Assembly (NCBI GenBank): GCA_959028445.1
Contig: CAUFRY010000014.1
Coordinates: 1 to 44,601 of the forward strand
Reading direction: 5' to 3'
Length of the DNA: 44,601 bases
Source: an uncultured Collinsella sp.
GTDB taxonomy: Bacteria > Actinomycetota > Coriobacteriia > Coriobacteriales > Coriobacteriaceae
The position numbers and the translations under genes are program-made. Positions 32,272 to 41,122 of the stretch are shown here, piece after piece. The notes under the pieces are model-generated. The model saw only the letters and a list, made by a program, of their open reading frames with translations, did no database searches and was not told the DNA's origin. Position 1 is the first letter of the stretch. Each line of letters starts with the position of its first letter.

Positions 32272-33294
32272 CTACTCGCCATCGATGTCAGTCGCGACGG
32301 CCTCCTCGATGGCCTCGACACCGACAGGCGACAGATCCTCCTTGCCTTGGCAGAACTTCTTGTCGACCCAGCCAGTCAGAATCGGAGCCATGATCGCCGT
32401 GATGATAACGGCGGTGGCGATCTGAGCGTACGCGGTGGGCGCAAGCTCGGCGTAACGCGGTGCGACCTCGGCGAGGGCAACCGGTGTGGTCATAGCCGTG
32501 CCGGCAATGGTGGAGCAAGCCACAGCGGCCTTGCCATTGCCGCCGCACAGACGCTCGAACGCAAAGGTGATGGGACCGACGACAAACAGCGTGACAAGGC
32601 CCAGCAAGATGCCGGAAATACCGCCGGTGATAAAGCTCGACAGGCTCATGGACGCACCGAGCTGAAATCCGATGACGGCAATCGCGGGATTGGCACCGGG
32701 AACCAGCAGGTTCTTGATAAACGGGAACAGGTTGCCCAGAACCATGCCGATAACGAGTGGCAAGATGGAGCCGACAATGGTGCCAATGGGAATGTTGGCG
32801 AGGCCGGAAACACCGAGGATGATCATAGTGACGGCGGGGCCGGCCGTAAAGAACAGGATACCGACGGCGCCCTGCTCAGACTCATCACCGAACTCGCCCA
32901 TGATGCCCGTATAGAGCGCCATGTTGCAAAACGTGATGCCGCCGATGATAGACACGGAGCTCAGACCCAGGAAGTTGTCGTTAAAGCAATATGCCACGCC
33001 CAGGCCGAGAGCCGCTGCGACGACCAGCTTGGGAATCAGCACGACGATGCCGGTCTTGATAGCGCCCGGCGTGGACTTAAAGCTGATGCCGGCGCCCACA
33101 AACAGCAGGATCGCGGCGACGATGGTATTAGAGCCACCGCGGCAGGCAGCCGTAAAGAATCCGCCGATCTCAAAAACCTGCGGGCAGAAGGTGTTGAGCA
33201 AAAGACCGACGATCATAGGATAAATCATGATGTCGCCCGGGATGCGCGGGACCTTGAATTTCTTTTGCTCGTTGGCGGTCGCTTCCTGTGCCAT
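32272..33294 (-). CDS. kdgT: 2-keto-3-deoxygluconate permease family
   Basis: Membrane protein of the KdgT family, 340 residues, about ten hydrophobic segments. Typical pieces are PGDIMIYPMIVGLLLNTFCPQVFEIGGF, GAGISFKSTPGAIKTG, ITFCNMALYTGIMGEFGD, VPGANPAIAVIGFQLG and AGTAMTTPVALAEVAP. The family takes up 2-keto-3-deoxygluconate, a pectin and uronate breakdown product, with protons. No other uronate genes are next to it. The ATG at 33294 has GGGGG four bases upstream; a Met ten codons earlier lacks one. It ends with its own terminator. Confidence 0.9.
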   Translation of the reverse strand: MAQEATANEQKKFKVPRIPGDIMIYPMIVGLLLNTFCPQVFEIGGFFTAACRGGSNTIVAAILLFVGAGISFKSTPGAIKTGIVVLIPKLVVAAALGLGVAYCFNDNFLGLSSVSIIGGITFCNMALYTGIMGEFGDESEQGAVGILFFTAGPAVTMIILGVSGLANIPIGTIVGSILPLVIGMVLGNLFPFIKNLLVPGANPAIAVIGFQLGASMSLSSFITGGISGILLGLVTLFVVGPITFAFERLCGGNGKAAVACSTIAGTAMTTPVALAEVAPRYAELAPTAYAQIATAVIITAIMAPILTGWVDKKFCQGKEDLSPVGVEAIEEAVATDIDGE

Positions 33295-33435
33295 GAAACC
33301 CCCATTTCCGCTGACGGGATACAAAAGCCCACGTCACGCTTTGCTACAGTAAAGTTTGACCATGGTACCAGAAGAAATAGACCAGCTCGGTGAAAAATTG
33401 GATTCGTTGGCCGGGATGCTAAACGTGTCCCGCTC

Positions 33436-33759
33436 TTATACGAGGCTCAAAACGATATAGAGCACGATGCCCGAAACACAGCACCACAACATCGACTTTG
33501 TCCTGATTGCCACCACCACGACGCCGGCAGCCGCAATCCAGGGAACCAAGGCAGGCCAGAGTCCCGCGTCGAACGCCCCGGGGCTCACCAAGTCGTTGGC
33601 GACCAGCGCGGCAAAGGCAGCGGGCGGGATATAACCCAGGGCCTCGGTAATGCGGGGCGACAGCGTTCTCCCGCGCAAGGCAAACGCCGGCGCGATGCGA
33701 AAGAACGCGATAGCAGCCCACGACGACAGCCACAGAACCAAGAACTCGTTAACGGGCAT
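33436..33759 (-). CDS. azlD: AzlD small subunit, branched-chain amino acid exporter
   Basis: AzlD family, 107 residues, four hydrophobic segments (LVLWLSSWAAIAFFRIAPAFAL and so on). It forms a two-part exporter with AzlC. The ATG at 33759 overlaps the azlC stop by 11 bases (ATGCCCGTTAA), with GAGGT upstream, so translation is coupled. A GTG three codons earlier is less likely. Confidence 0.85.
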   Translation of the reverse strand: MPVNEFLVLWLSSWAAIAFFRIAPAFALRGRTLSPRITEALGYIPPAAFAALVANDLVSPGAFDAGLWPALVPWIAAAGVVVVAIRTKSMLWCCVSGIVLYIVLSLV

Positions 33760-34441
33760 CGCGGGCACCTCTTCCGTCTAATACAGCATCGCACGCCAGC
33801 GCAATGGCAATGCCGACCACGACGCTTGCCGGCACGGCAATATTCGCGAGGCTCAAGAACTTGCATACGGCGACGGACACCGCGCCCGAAACCGCCGCGA
33901 CAACGTTGCCGCGCGACAGCCGCTGCGAAAAGAGTAGACAGATAAAGAGCGACGTGCAGACAAAACTCGCAATAGCGGTAGGAACATCGACAACGGCACC
34001 GACGATGGCACCCATCGTGCACGAAGCGCCCCATGTCGCGATGAGGATCACGTTGAGCACGAAGGATTCGCGCGGGCCCCAATCCTCCCCCTCAACCAGC
34101 TTGGCAAGCGAGATGCCGTATGCCTCCTCGGTAAGCGTCGCGGCAACAGCCAGCGTCTGACGCTTCGAGGCACCCGTCAGATGCGGAGCGATCGATGCCG
34201 AGTAAAGCGCAAAGCGCGAGGAGATTGCGGCGACGCTCGCGACGATCGACGCCGCAGGCACACCTGCCAGCCACAGATTGCAGATCATAAACTGCCCGCT
34301 GCCCGTCACGAACGTGCTGCTCAGAGCAAAGACCATCCAGGGTTCCATTCCCGTCTGCCCCATGATCATTCCGCACGGCGCGCCTATTGCAACATAGGTA
34401 AGCATCACTGGCCAGACGGTTCTAACGATTTTGAGCACCAT
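33749..34441 (-). CDS. azlC: AzlC large subunit, branched-chain amino acid exporter
   Basis: AzlC family, about 230 residues, about seven hydrophobic segments. Family-typical phrases: VAIGAPCGMIMGQTGMEPW, FVTGSGQFMICNLW, FALYSASIAPHL and LTEEAYGIS. AzlCD exports branched-chain amino acids or azaleucine in Bacillus. Together with LivJHMGF it suggests both import and overflow export. The ATG at 34441 is inferred from family length and AGGATGAG upstream; a longer frame to 34510 is possible. It diverges from the HD gene. Confidence 0.88.
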   Translation of the reverse strand: MVLKIVRTVWPVMLTYVAIGAPCGMIMGQTGMEPWMVFALSSTFVTGSGQFMICNLWLAGVPAASIVASVAAISSRFALYSASIAPHLTGASKRQTLAVAATLTEEAYGISLAKLVEGEDWGPRESFVLNVILIATWGASCTMGAIVGAVVDVPTAIASFVCTSLFICLLFSQRLSRGNVVAAVSGAVSVAVCKFLSLANIAVPASVVVGIAIALACDAVLDGRGARDAR

Positions 34442-34567
34442 ACGCTTCTCATCCTGATAAAGTCTCCGAGCCGCATGTAGCGACACGGCAGAATCATCAT
34501 CCGACAGCAACCGAGTTCACCTACAATTGCCACCGGATCGAAAGACACAACTTTTTAGGAAGTCATT

Positions 34568-35380
34568 ATGACAGCTATCGATCGAGACCGGGCGCGCGCG
34601 GCCTTCAAAAGCTACACCGATGCCTACGACGCCACCAACCCACGCATCGCGCTCAAAATCGAGCATACGTACCACGTGGCCGAGGCATGCGATGCCGTAG
34701 CGCGCGAGCAGGGCTGGTCGTCAGAAGATATTGACCTGGCATGGCTTTGCGGCCTGCTACACGATATGGGCCGCTTTGAGCAGCTGCGACGCTGGGACAC
34801 CTTTAAGGACGCCGAGAGCATGGGCCATGCGGCGCTGGGCATCGAGGTCCTCTTTGGCGAGAATCCCGCCGATGCACCCGCCGTAACAAGCATCCGCGAC
34901 TTTATCGATGACCCGGCAGAAGATGAGCTCATCCGAGCGAGCATTGCCTATCACAGCGATTTCCGTCTACCCGCGCAGCTCGACGTGCGCACGCGAAGCT
35001 TCTGCGATATCGTGCGCGATGGTGACAAGATCGACATTATGCGCACCATCGCCGACAGCACCGTCGACACCATCCTCAAGGTGGATGAGGACGCGTTTCT
35101 AGCCAGTCGCTTCTCGGCACCGACGCTTGCCGCCTTTGACGAGCACCGTTGCGTCGCACGCGATGAACGCGACGAGCCCGCAGACTACTTGGTGGGACTC
35201 ATCTGCTTTATGTTTGAGCTCGTCTATCCAGCGAGCCGCGCGCTGGCGTGCGAACAGGGCGATATCCACCGCCTGCTCGACGCGCCCTTTGGCATTACGC
35301 GGCCCTTTACCGACCCCGCCACGCAGGCAACCTGGAGCCGCCTAAAGGACGAGATGCGCGACTGGCTGACGCGCGCCTAG
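34568..35380 (+). CDS. HD-domain phosphohydrolase
   Basis: HD superfamily hydrolase, 270 residues, soluble. Metal residues: His33 or His36 in KIEHTYHV, His65-Asp66 in LLHDMGRFEQ, the histidine in GHAALG (about 91) and Asp in VRDGDKIDI (about 157-165). The family hydrolyses nucleotides or cyclic nucleotides; the GHxxxG and YHS features resemble YfbR/PNKP-like HD proteins of unknown substrate. AGGAAG precedes the ATG. Its stop codon overlaps the stop of the convergent etfA gene by three bases. Confidence 0.88.
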   Translation: MTAIDRDRARAAFKSYTDAYDATNPRIALKIEHTYHVAEACDAVAREQGWSSEDIDLAWLCGLLHDMGRFEQLRRWDTFKDAESMGHAALGIEVLFGENPADAPAVTSIRDFIDDPAEDELIRASIAYHSDFRLPAQLDVRTRSFCDIVRDGDKIDIMRTIADSTVDTILKVDEDAFLASRFSAPTLAAFDEHRCVARDERDEPADYLVGLICFMFELVYPASRALACEQGDIHRLLDAPFGITRPFTDPATQATWSRLKDEMRDWLTRA

Positions 35381-36582
35381 CGCTCAAGCTGGGCCAGCAG
35401 CTCCTCGACGACCTCGACGGCGTCCCCAACAACCTTGTACTGGGCGGCACCAAAGATGGGGGCATCCGGGTCCTCATTGATGGCGACAATGCACTCCGCC
35501 CCACCGATGCCGGCGAGATGCTGGATAGCGCCCGAGACACCGATGCTCACGAGGAGCTTGGGCGAGACCGATACACCCGTCTGGCCAATTTGGTGGCGAT
35601 ACTCCAGCCAGCCGGCCTCCACCACGGGGCGCGTGCAGCCAAGCTCGGCACCCAGAGCCTCGGCAAGCTTTCGCATCAGCGGTAGGTTTTTCTTGGAGCC
35701 GATGCCGCGGCCCACCACGACTAGACGCTCGGCATCGGCAATTGAGGCCTGCTGTCCCCACTCCTCGGCGGGAATCGAGATCTCGACACGGGCCTTAACG
35801 TCATCCGCTAGCACTACCTGGGCAATCGTGCCGGAGCGACTATAGTCAAACTCGGGCGCCTTAAAGATGCCGGGGCGCACCGTTGCCATCTGAGGACGGT
35901 GGTTGGGGCAGATAATGGTGGCCATCAGGTTGCCGCCAAACGCCGGGCGCGTCTGCTGCAGCAGACCCGTCTCCGTATCCATCGAAAGCACCGTGCAATC
36001 GGCCGTAAGGCCCGTCTGCAAGCGCACGGCCACACCGGGCGCCAGCTCGCGACCAAAGGCGGTCGCGCCGTACAGAATGGCCTCGGGCTTGCGCTCGGCT
36101 ACCAAATCGCAGATCAAGCGGGCGTAGACCTCCGCGTCGTTCTGACGCAGGCGCTCGTCACGACAGACCAGAACTTCGTCCGCACCGGCGCAAATCAGAT
36201 GCTCCAGGTCCCCGAGTGAGCCCTCGGGGCTCATGCCGACCAGTGCCACCAGACGGCAGCCGCGGGCATCGGCAAGCTCGCGCCCCCTGCCCATGAGCTC
36301 GAAGGCCACGGATGCAACGGCATCGTGCTCGTCAGTCTGCACGAAGATCCAGATGTCTCGATATGCGTCAAGGTCTGCCGCGCCGGCGGCCTCGTCGCGC
36401 TCAATCGAGATGGCGTTGACGGGGCAGGCGTCGACGCACCCGCCGCACAGGATACAGCCGTCGGTTACGCGGGCACAGCGATTGGGGCGCTCGCCCTCCA
36501 CCACAATGCCGCCCGAGGCGCAGGCGCGAACGCAGCGACCACAGCCGATGCAGGCTTCGCTATCGATAATCAGCCCGCTCAT
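35377..36582 (-). CDS. etfA: EtfA with N-terminal 2[4Fe-4S] domain (LctC-like)
   Basis: Electron-transfer flavoprotein alpha subunit, 401 residues, with a ferredoxin domain fused to the N-terminus: C11-C14-C17-C21 and C43-C46-C49-C53 (ACIGCGRCVRAC, GCILCGGCVDACP). The EtfA FAD-binding C-terminus has VVVGRGIGSKKN, GQTGVSVSPKLLVSIGVSGAIQHLAGI and IVAINEDPDAPIF. Fused FeS clusters are the hallmark of bifurcating or confurcating Etf proteins such as A. woodii LctC and CarE. Its ATG follows etfB directly (GAGGGG upstream). Third gene of the operon. Confidence 0.95.
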   Translation of the reverse strand: MSGLIIDSEACIGCGRCVRACASGGIVVEGERPNRCARVTDGCILCGGCVDACPVNAISIERDEAAGAADLDAYRDIWIFVQTDEHDAVASVAFELMGRGRELADARGCRLVALVGMSPEGSLGDLEHLICAGADEVLVCRDERLRQNDAEVYARLICDLVAERKPEAILYGATAFGRELAPGVAVRLQTGLTADCTVLSMDTETGLLQQTRPAFGGNLMATIICPNHRPQMATVRPGIFKAPEFDYSRSGTIAQVVLADDVKARVEISIPAEEWGQQASIADAERLVVVGRGIGSKKNLPLMRKLAEALGAELGCTRPVVEAGWLEYRHQIGQTGVSVSPKLLVSIGVSGAIQHLAGIGGAECIVAINEDPDAPIFGAAQYKVVGDAVEVVEELLAQLER

Positions 36583-37398
36583 CTATGCCATCCCCTCGAT
36601 AATCTTGGCAAGTTTTACCGCCTGCTCGGACGCCGTTCCCTCAACGGCCTCGCACGTTTGGTCACGGTCGGGCACAAACGAGCGCACGACCTGCGTCGGT
36701 GATCCGGCAAGGCCGCAACGCGAAGGATCGGCGTTTACGTCGGCAGCGCTGGCCACGCGCACGTCTGCATCCTCGGCCGCGCGAATACCGGCAATACTCG
36801 GCATGCGCAGCTGGCCAATCTCCTTGGCGGTCGTCATCGCACACGGCATCTCCAGGTACACCGTCTCCTCGCCGGCATCGCAGCCGTGGACGAGCGCCAG
36901 CGAGCCACACGTCGTAAATCCCGCGCTCTGCACACAGCTCACGTCGGTCACGCAGGGGACCCCAAAGGCGCCGGCCAGCTCGGGGCCGATCTGGGCCGTA
37001 TCGCCGTCCACTGCCATCTTGCCGCAGATGAGCAGGTCAAAGTCCTCATCGAGTGCCTCGATGCCGCATTTGAGGGCATAGGTGGTGGCTAGGGTATCGG
37101 CGCCCGCAAAGGCTCGGTCGGTCAGCAGCAGCGCGTCGTCGGCACCGCGGGCGATGCAGTCGCGCAGCAGCGATTCGGTCGCGGGGATGCCCATCGACAC
37201 CACCGTCACACGCACGTCCATGCCAAAGCCGATAAAGTCGTCCTTCAGCGCTAGCGCACATTCGAGGGCACTTGCATCGAAGGGATTAATGACCGCCTGC
37301 TTGCCATCGCGCACGATGGTATTGGTCTTGGGGTCCATCTTGACCTCGGTGCTTCCCGGCACGGCCTTGACGCACACCACCATATGGAAATCGCTCAT
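36583..37398 (-). CDS. etfB: Electron-transfer flavoprotein beta subunit (LctB-like)
   Basis: EtfB, about 271 residues. Typical: VVCVKAVPGSTEVKMD, INPFDASALECALALKD, SMGIPATESLLRDCIARGADDALLLTDRAFAGADTLATTYAL, LLICGKMAVDGDTAQIGPELA. The last loop binds FAD in bifurcating Etf and AMP in classical Etf. The ATG at 37398, three bases past the upstream stop, has GGGGG nine bases before it; a GTG two codons earlier overlaps that stop. With EtfA and the flavin dehydrogenase it forms one complex. Confidence 0.93.
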   Translation of the reverse strand: MSDFHMVVCVKAVPGSTEVKMDPKTNTIVRDGKQAVINPFDASALECALALKDDFIGFGMDVRVTVVSMGIPATESLLRDCIARGADDALLLTDRAFAGADTLATTYALKCGIEALDEDFDLLICGKMAVDGDTAQIGPELAGAFGVPCVTDVSCVQSAGFTTCGSLALVHGCDAGEETVYLEMPCAMTTAKEIGQLRMPSIAGIRAAEDADVRVASAADVNADPSRCGLAGSPTQVVRSFVPDRDQTCEAVEGTASEQAVKLAKIIEGMA

Positions 37399-37400
37399 CT

Positions 37401-39002
37401 TCACGCGCCCCCTTTCTGGACGAGCTCATCCAAGAGCTTCTCCGAAAACAGGTTACCGCGGCCCAGCTGCCCGGCAGGATCGAGCTGGAGCCTAAGCCGT
37501 GCCGACTCGACCATGGCCTCGTGACCGTACATCGTCTCCAAGAAGTCCGCCTTGATCTTGCCGACGCCGTGCTCGGCAGAAACGGCACCGCCCATGGCCG
37601 TGACCTCGGAAGCCCACTGGGCAAAGAGTTCTCCGCCGCGGCGATAATCCTGTGCATCGCGCGGCAGAATGTTCACATGCAGATGGTTGTTGCCGATATG
37701 TCCCCAGGCGGCAGACTCAAGCCCGCTTTCGGCCAGCGTACGGCGATAGAGGGCCACGACATCGGCCAGGCGCGCGTTGGGCACCGACATGTCCGACCCC
37801 AGCTTGGTAATGGTGGGGTCGGTGCGGCGACGCTCGTCAATGAGCATGTTGACACTCTCGGGGACGGCGTGGCGGAAGAACCGCTGGCACTCGCGATCGA
37901 CCTCGGTGCGCGCGACCCATGTCGCATCGTCACTGCCGCCCGCAAGCTCCAGTACCCACCCCAAGTGATACAGCTCCTCAGTCGCCTGAACTTCGTCGTC
38001 GCAGTCGAGCTCCACGTAGACACAGACCTTGATCTCTTTGTCGAGCGGCGGCAGCGAGGCGAACGCGGTCGACTGCTCACGCTGACGACGCAGGATATCC
38101 AGGGCGCCCGCATCGAAATATTCGATGGCAGCCGCGTGGGACAGGACGGGACGCACAGAATCGGTGAAGGACACGGCCTTGTCTTCGCTGTCAAAGAAAC
38201 AGCTCACGCCCCAAACGACCGCAGGCGCCGCCTGCAGGGCAATCTCGAGCTCAGTGATGACGCCGATTGTGCCACACGCACCGATAAACAGGTCGATGGC
38301 ATCCATATCGTCAGCAACGAAATAGCCCGAAGCATTTTTGGTCTTGGGCATGGTGTAGTCGGGAAGGTCGAGCTCGAGCGCGCGGCCCTCTGCCGTCACG
38401 AGCGACAGATGGCGACCCTGGGTAAAAGCCTCGCCGCGCTGAAGCTCAAGCAAATCGCCATCAGCCAGCGCGACGTGGAGTCCCGTGATATGTGGGCGCA
38501 TGGGGCCGTAGGCGTAGCTGCGGGCATCGGAGGCGTTACATGCCGCCATGCCGCCCAGACAGGCAGATGCCTCGGTGGGATCGGTGGGAAAAAACTGCTC
38601 GGGGGCCTCTTGGAACTCCTCGTAGGCCTCAAGCGATGCCTGGTCCCAACCAGCGGTCGGCAGCACCTTCTTGCCCAGCTGCTTGCGCAGTTCCGAAAGC
38701 ACAACGCCCGGCTCCACGCGCAGCAGAAATTGGCCTTGTTCATCGCGGCGAAGGCCCAAGTAGCGATTCATGCGGGAAGTATTGAGAACGTGACCGCCAT
38801 GAGGCACGGCGCCGGCGGCAAGACCGGTCCGGGCGCCCTGAACCGTCACCGGGACACGCTCGGCATGGAGCTTTTTCAAAATGGCGCGGACCTCGTCCTC
38901 CGTTGTCGGAAACGAGATGCTCGAGGCCTCGCCCGATGTGCGAGACTCATCGCGACCATACTCTTCGAACTCGTCGGTGAAGGGTTTAATGGTTGCAGAC
39001 AC
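37401..39002 (-). CDS. FAD-linked lactate/glycolate-type dehydrogenase (LctD-like)
   Basis: A 533-residue FAD oxidoreductase of the GlcD/LctD/D-LDH family. FAD-binding domain 4 (about 25-215) has VPVTVQGARTGLAAGAVPHGG, LPTAGWDQAS, and ACNASDARSYAYGPMR; the C-terminal cap contains WGHIGNNHLHVNILP and SAEHGVGKIK. Being first in an operon with etfB and FeS-fused etfA, it most likely oxidises D-lactate (or another 2-hydroxy acid) to pyruvate, with Etf driving electrons to NAD+ at the expense of reduced ferredoxin. The substrate is inferred from context. Start GTG at 39002, GGGGGAG five bases upstream. Confidence 0.9.
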   Translation of the reverse strand: MSATIKPFTDEFEEYGRDESRTSGEASSISFPTTEDEVRAILKKLHAERVPVTVQGARTGLAAGAVPHGGHVLNTSRMNRYLGLRRDEQGQFLLRVEPGVVLSELRKQLGKKVLPTAGWDQASLEAYEEFQEAPEQFFPTDPTEASACLGGMAACNASDARSYAYGPMRPHITGLHVALADGDLLELQRGEAFTQGRHLSLVTAEGRALELDLPDYTMPKTKNASGYFVADDMDAIDLFIGACGTIGVITELEIALQAAPAVVWGVSCFFDSEDKAVSFTDSVRPVLSHAAAIEYFDAGALDILRRQREQSTAFASLPPLDKEIKVCVYVELDCDDEVQATEELYHLGWVLELAGGSDDATWVARTEVDRECQRFFRHAVPESVNMLIDERRRTDPTITKLGSDMSVPNARLADVVALYRRTLAESGLESAAWGHIGNNHLHVNILPRDAQDYRRGGELFAQWASEVTAMGGAVSAEHGVGKIKADFLETMYGHEAMVESARLRLQLDPAGQLGRGNLFSEKLLDELVQKGGA

Positions 39003-39347
39003 GCGAACTCCCCCTTTAGCTAACTACAGTGTTTGCAGGGAGATGTTACCGCATCGTTTCGTCGACGTGTTCGAGACCGTCTCCATAATTGGCGTTTTTT
39101 ACGTTCGTGTAATTCGGTGAGCGGCTGGATTTCCTCGACAGACGATGCTTTTGACACATATCTCCCTGCCGTCGCCGATCGCTCGATTGTCGCTCGAAAA
39201 AAGTTGAAGTATTTTTTGCCGCCTTTTATCTGCGAAGACGCCAATCCGTCAAGCATTTGGTCAGAAATTGGTCAAGTAGCGGCTGATACGGTCGGCGTCG
39301 ACAGCCAAAACCGATAGAAGTTTTGGCCCAGAAGCAGGGAGGTTCCC
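39003..39347. promoter_or_regulatory. Divergent intergenic region with inverted repeat
   Basis: A 345-base AT-richer gap between the divergent LDH/Etf operon and the surface-protein cluster. It holds gcagggagat (39035-39044) and its inverse atctccctgc (39160-39169), 115 bases apart, a spacing compatible with looping by a repressor. A TTGACA (39151-39156) adjoins the second arm. No gene is seen inside. Confidence 0.4.
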
Positions 39348-39644
39348 ATGGCATATTACTGGCCCCAGTACGGCATCGCCATCGAAGTCGACGACGATCC
39401 CCATCTCCTGCCTTTCGACGAAGAGGCATTCCCCGATACGGCGGTCTACCACGTTACCACCGATGTGATCTGCGACCCCGAGTCGTTCTCGGCGCTCGCC
39501 CACCACATCGCGCATATCCACGACATCGAGCTCCCTCCCGACTTCGAAGAGCTCGTCTACTCGCGCCGCCTGATGCTTCACATGCTCTTTGGAGCGGATC
39601 CGTCCACCTTTGCGCGTGTCTATACCGCCAAGGATGCCGCATGA
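39348..39644 (+). CDS. Small protein of unknown function (98 aa)
   Basis: Not recognised. An acidic, soluble 98-residue protein (MAYYWPQYGIAIEVDDD...) with several His residues (ALAHHIAHIHDIELP) and no signal peptide or membrane segment. GGGAGG five bases before the ATG is an excellent ribosome binding site. Its stop overlaps the next start (ATGA), so the two are translationally coupled. The His/Asp-rich middle could bind a metal or be a DNA-binding fold; neither is shown. Confidence 0.8.
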   Translation: MAYYWPQYGIAIEVDDDPHLLPFDEEAFPDTAVYHVTTDVICDPESFSALAHHIAHIHDIELPPDFEELVYSRRLMLHMLFGADPSTFARVYTAKDAA

Positions 39645-40150
39645 GCGTGAAGAAGCCACCCCACTTTGCAGGCCTGGGGCATCGCAAGAAGCTCATCGTT
39701 GCCTGCCTGGCCATCGTCTGCGCCCTTGTCGCCGTAGGACTATACGCTTGGCAGTCGCAGCCCGTACCCGAGGCGGGCGCTTCGGTTACGACGGCCGAGG
39801 GCAAAACGCGTCAGGAAATCCAAGATGAGCTCGACGCCATCGTCCGCGACAACATGATGACGATTTCGGTCGCACCGGTCGCTCAGCTGCAGGAGGACGG
39901 CAAGCTGCGCGTCAACGTGCAAAACGTCCAAGACAATAAATTTCCCCAGCGATTCCGCGTCATCCAAAACGACGAGACCATGTACGAATCCGGTGTGGTC
40001 GAGACCGGCAAGACAATCGAGACGTGCCCCGCCGGCGACATCAAAGAAGGCGAGGCGTACATCGAGATCCAAGCACTCGATACAAAGACCCTCGACAGCC
40101 ACGGCAATCCGACACGTGTCAAGGTGCGGGTTGAGCAAGCCGAGAACTAG
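39641..40150 (+). CDS. Membrane-anchored extracytoplasmic protein (169 aa)
   Basis: Not recognised. A basic cytoplasmic start (HRKKL) and one membrane segment (about 18-37) lead to an outside domain of about 125 residues: a helical part (TRQEIQDELDAIVRDNM) then beta strands (KLRVNVQNVQDNKFPQRFRVIQND). It has one Cys after the anchor. It overlaps the 98-aa gene by four bases (ATGA) and precedes three secreted proteins, so it probably belongs to a surface assembly. Confidence 0.8.
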   Translation: MSVKKPPHFAGLGHRKKLIVACLAIVCALVAVGLYAWQSQPVPEAGASVTTAEGKTRQEIQDELDAIVRDNMMTISVAPVAQLQEDGKLRVNVQNVQDNKFPQRFRVIQNDETMYESGVVETGKTIETCPAGDIKEGEAYIEIQALDTKTLDSHGNPTRVKVRVEQAEN

Positions 40151-40239
40151 CCTTCCGGCCGACGCGGCACCGCACGCAATTCACCAGCATTCGTCCAATC
40201 ATCGCGGGGACGGCCCGCGGCGAATAGAAAGGAACGACC

Positions 40240-40839
40240 ATGGACATCACCAGGAACATGAACGGAGCCAGAGCGTTCGTCGTGGGCGCAGGGCTCGCGC
40301 TCGCGCTCGCAATGGGCGCCGCCCCGACGCCAGCTATGGCAGCCGGGCGCGTTGGAACCACGAAAGTAATGGTCAGGACCGAGATCGACAACGTTGAGTT
40401 CAAAGTTCCGACGGTTATTCCCTTCGTCGCCAAGGCCGACGGCACGCTTCAGGGCCCCTCAGAAGACGCGACCACCATCGACAATCATTCGGCCTACGGC
40501 ATCCATGTCACCAACATGAAGATCGACGCCATGAACACCTGGACCATTGCCGCCGACGCCAAGGCCGGAACCGCACAGAACTCCATCGACTTTAAGGTCG
40601 GCCCCGACGGCGCACTCCAGAACGCCAGCGCCGCAATGCAAGGGATGGGCATCGATCTTTCCAAGAATGCAGCCTTCGACATGGGCTACCAGGGCATTGC
40701 CGGCGGCACGGACAAAATTAAGCTCAAGACAAGCGGAAACGTCGCCCGCGTCACACGCGACATCTTCCGCGTAACCGGCGAAGGCGATCAGGTTGCAACG
40801 ATCACCTGGACGGTCGAGCCCGGTGCGCACACGGCATAA
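40240..40839 (+). CDS. Secreted beta-rich surface protein (199 aa)
   Basis: Not recognised. A signal peptide (1-34, ending PAMAA) leads to a ~165-residue domain of beta strands, with VPTVIPFVAKADGTLQGPS followed by IDNHSAYGIHVTNM and a final ATITWTVEPG. The proline/Asn pattern resembles beta-sandwich modules of Gram-positive wall proteins, but I cannot name a family. AAAGGA lies before the ATG. There is no membrane anchor or sorting signal of its own; the next gene overlaps its end and carries one. Confidence 0.8.
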   Translation: MDITRNMNGARAFVVGAGLALALAMGAAPTPAMAAGRVGTTKVMVRTEIDNVEFKVPTVIPFVAKADGTLQGPSEDATTIDNHSAYGIHVTNMKIDAMNTWTIAADAKAGTAQNSIDFKVGPDGALQNASAAMQGMGIDLSKNAAFDMGYQGIAGGTDKIKLKTSGNVARVTRDIFRVTGEGDQVATITWTVEPGAHTA

Positions 40840-41104
40840 GGCCGTCGCCCTGGCCGCCGCCGTCAGCATCCTAGCGTTTGGGCCAGCCATGGCCTTTGCC
40901 CAGCAAGAACAGGCTCAGGCCGCCACGCAAGTGACGGTCGACCTCTCGGAGCTCGACCGCGGCGACCGCGAGGAACCGTTGGCGCAGACAGGCGACAGAC
41001 GATGGCTCTTGGCAGCAGGCGCCACAGCAGCAGGCGCGGGAACCGCCGGCCTCGGCCTGCACATCAAACGCAGCCAGAAACAAAACACGGACAGACCGCA
41101 CTAA
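40823..41104 (+). CDS. Tiny LAxTG sortase-anchored protein (93 aa)
   Basis: Signal peptide (1-26, AMAFAQ), a short mature part (about 27-52), sorting motif LAQTG (53-57), a hydrophobic Ala/Gly stretch (61-79) and a basic tail (KRSQK). This is a complete cell-wall sorting signal; LAxTG is the motif typical of class E sortases in high-GC actinobacteria. After cleavage only ~30 residues would remain, very small for a wall protein, suggesting a pilus tip, linker or anchor for a partner. The start is inferred as GTG 40823, overlapping the previous stop by 17 bases; an ATG at 40793 is deeper in the previous gene. Confidence 0.75.
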   Translation: MRTRHKAVALAAAVSILAFGPAMAFAQQEQAQAATQVTVDLSELDRGDREEPLAQTGDRRWLLAAGATAAGAGTAGLGLHIKRSQKQNTDRPH

Positions 41105-41122
41105 ATTAGCTAAGGAGACCCC

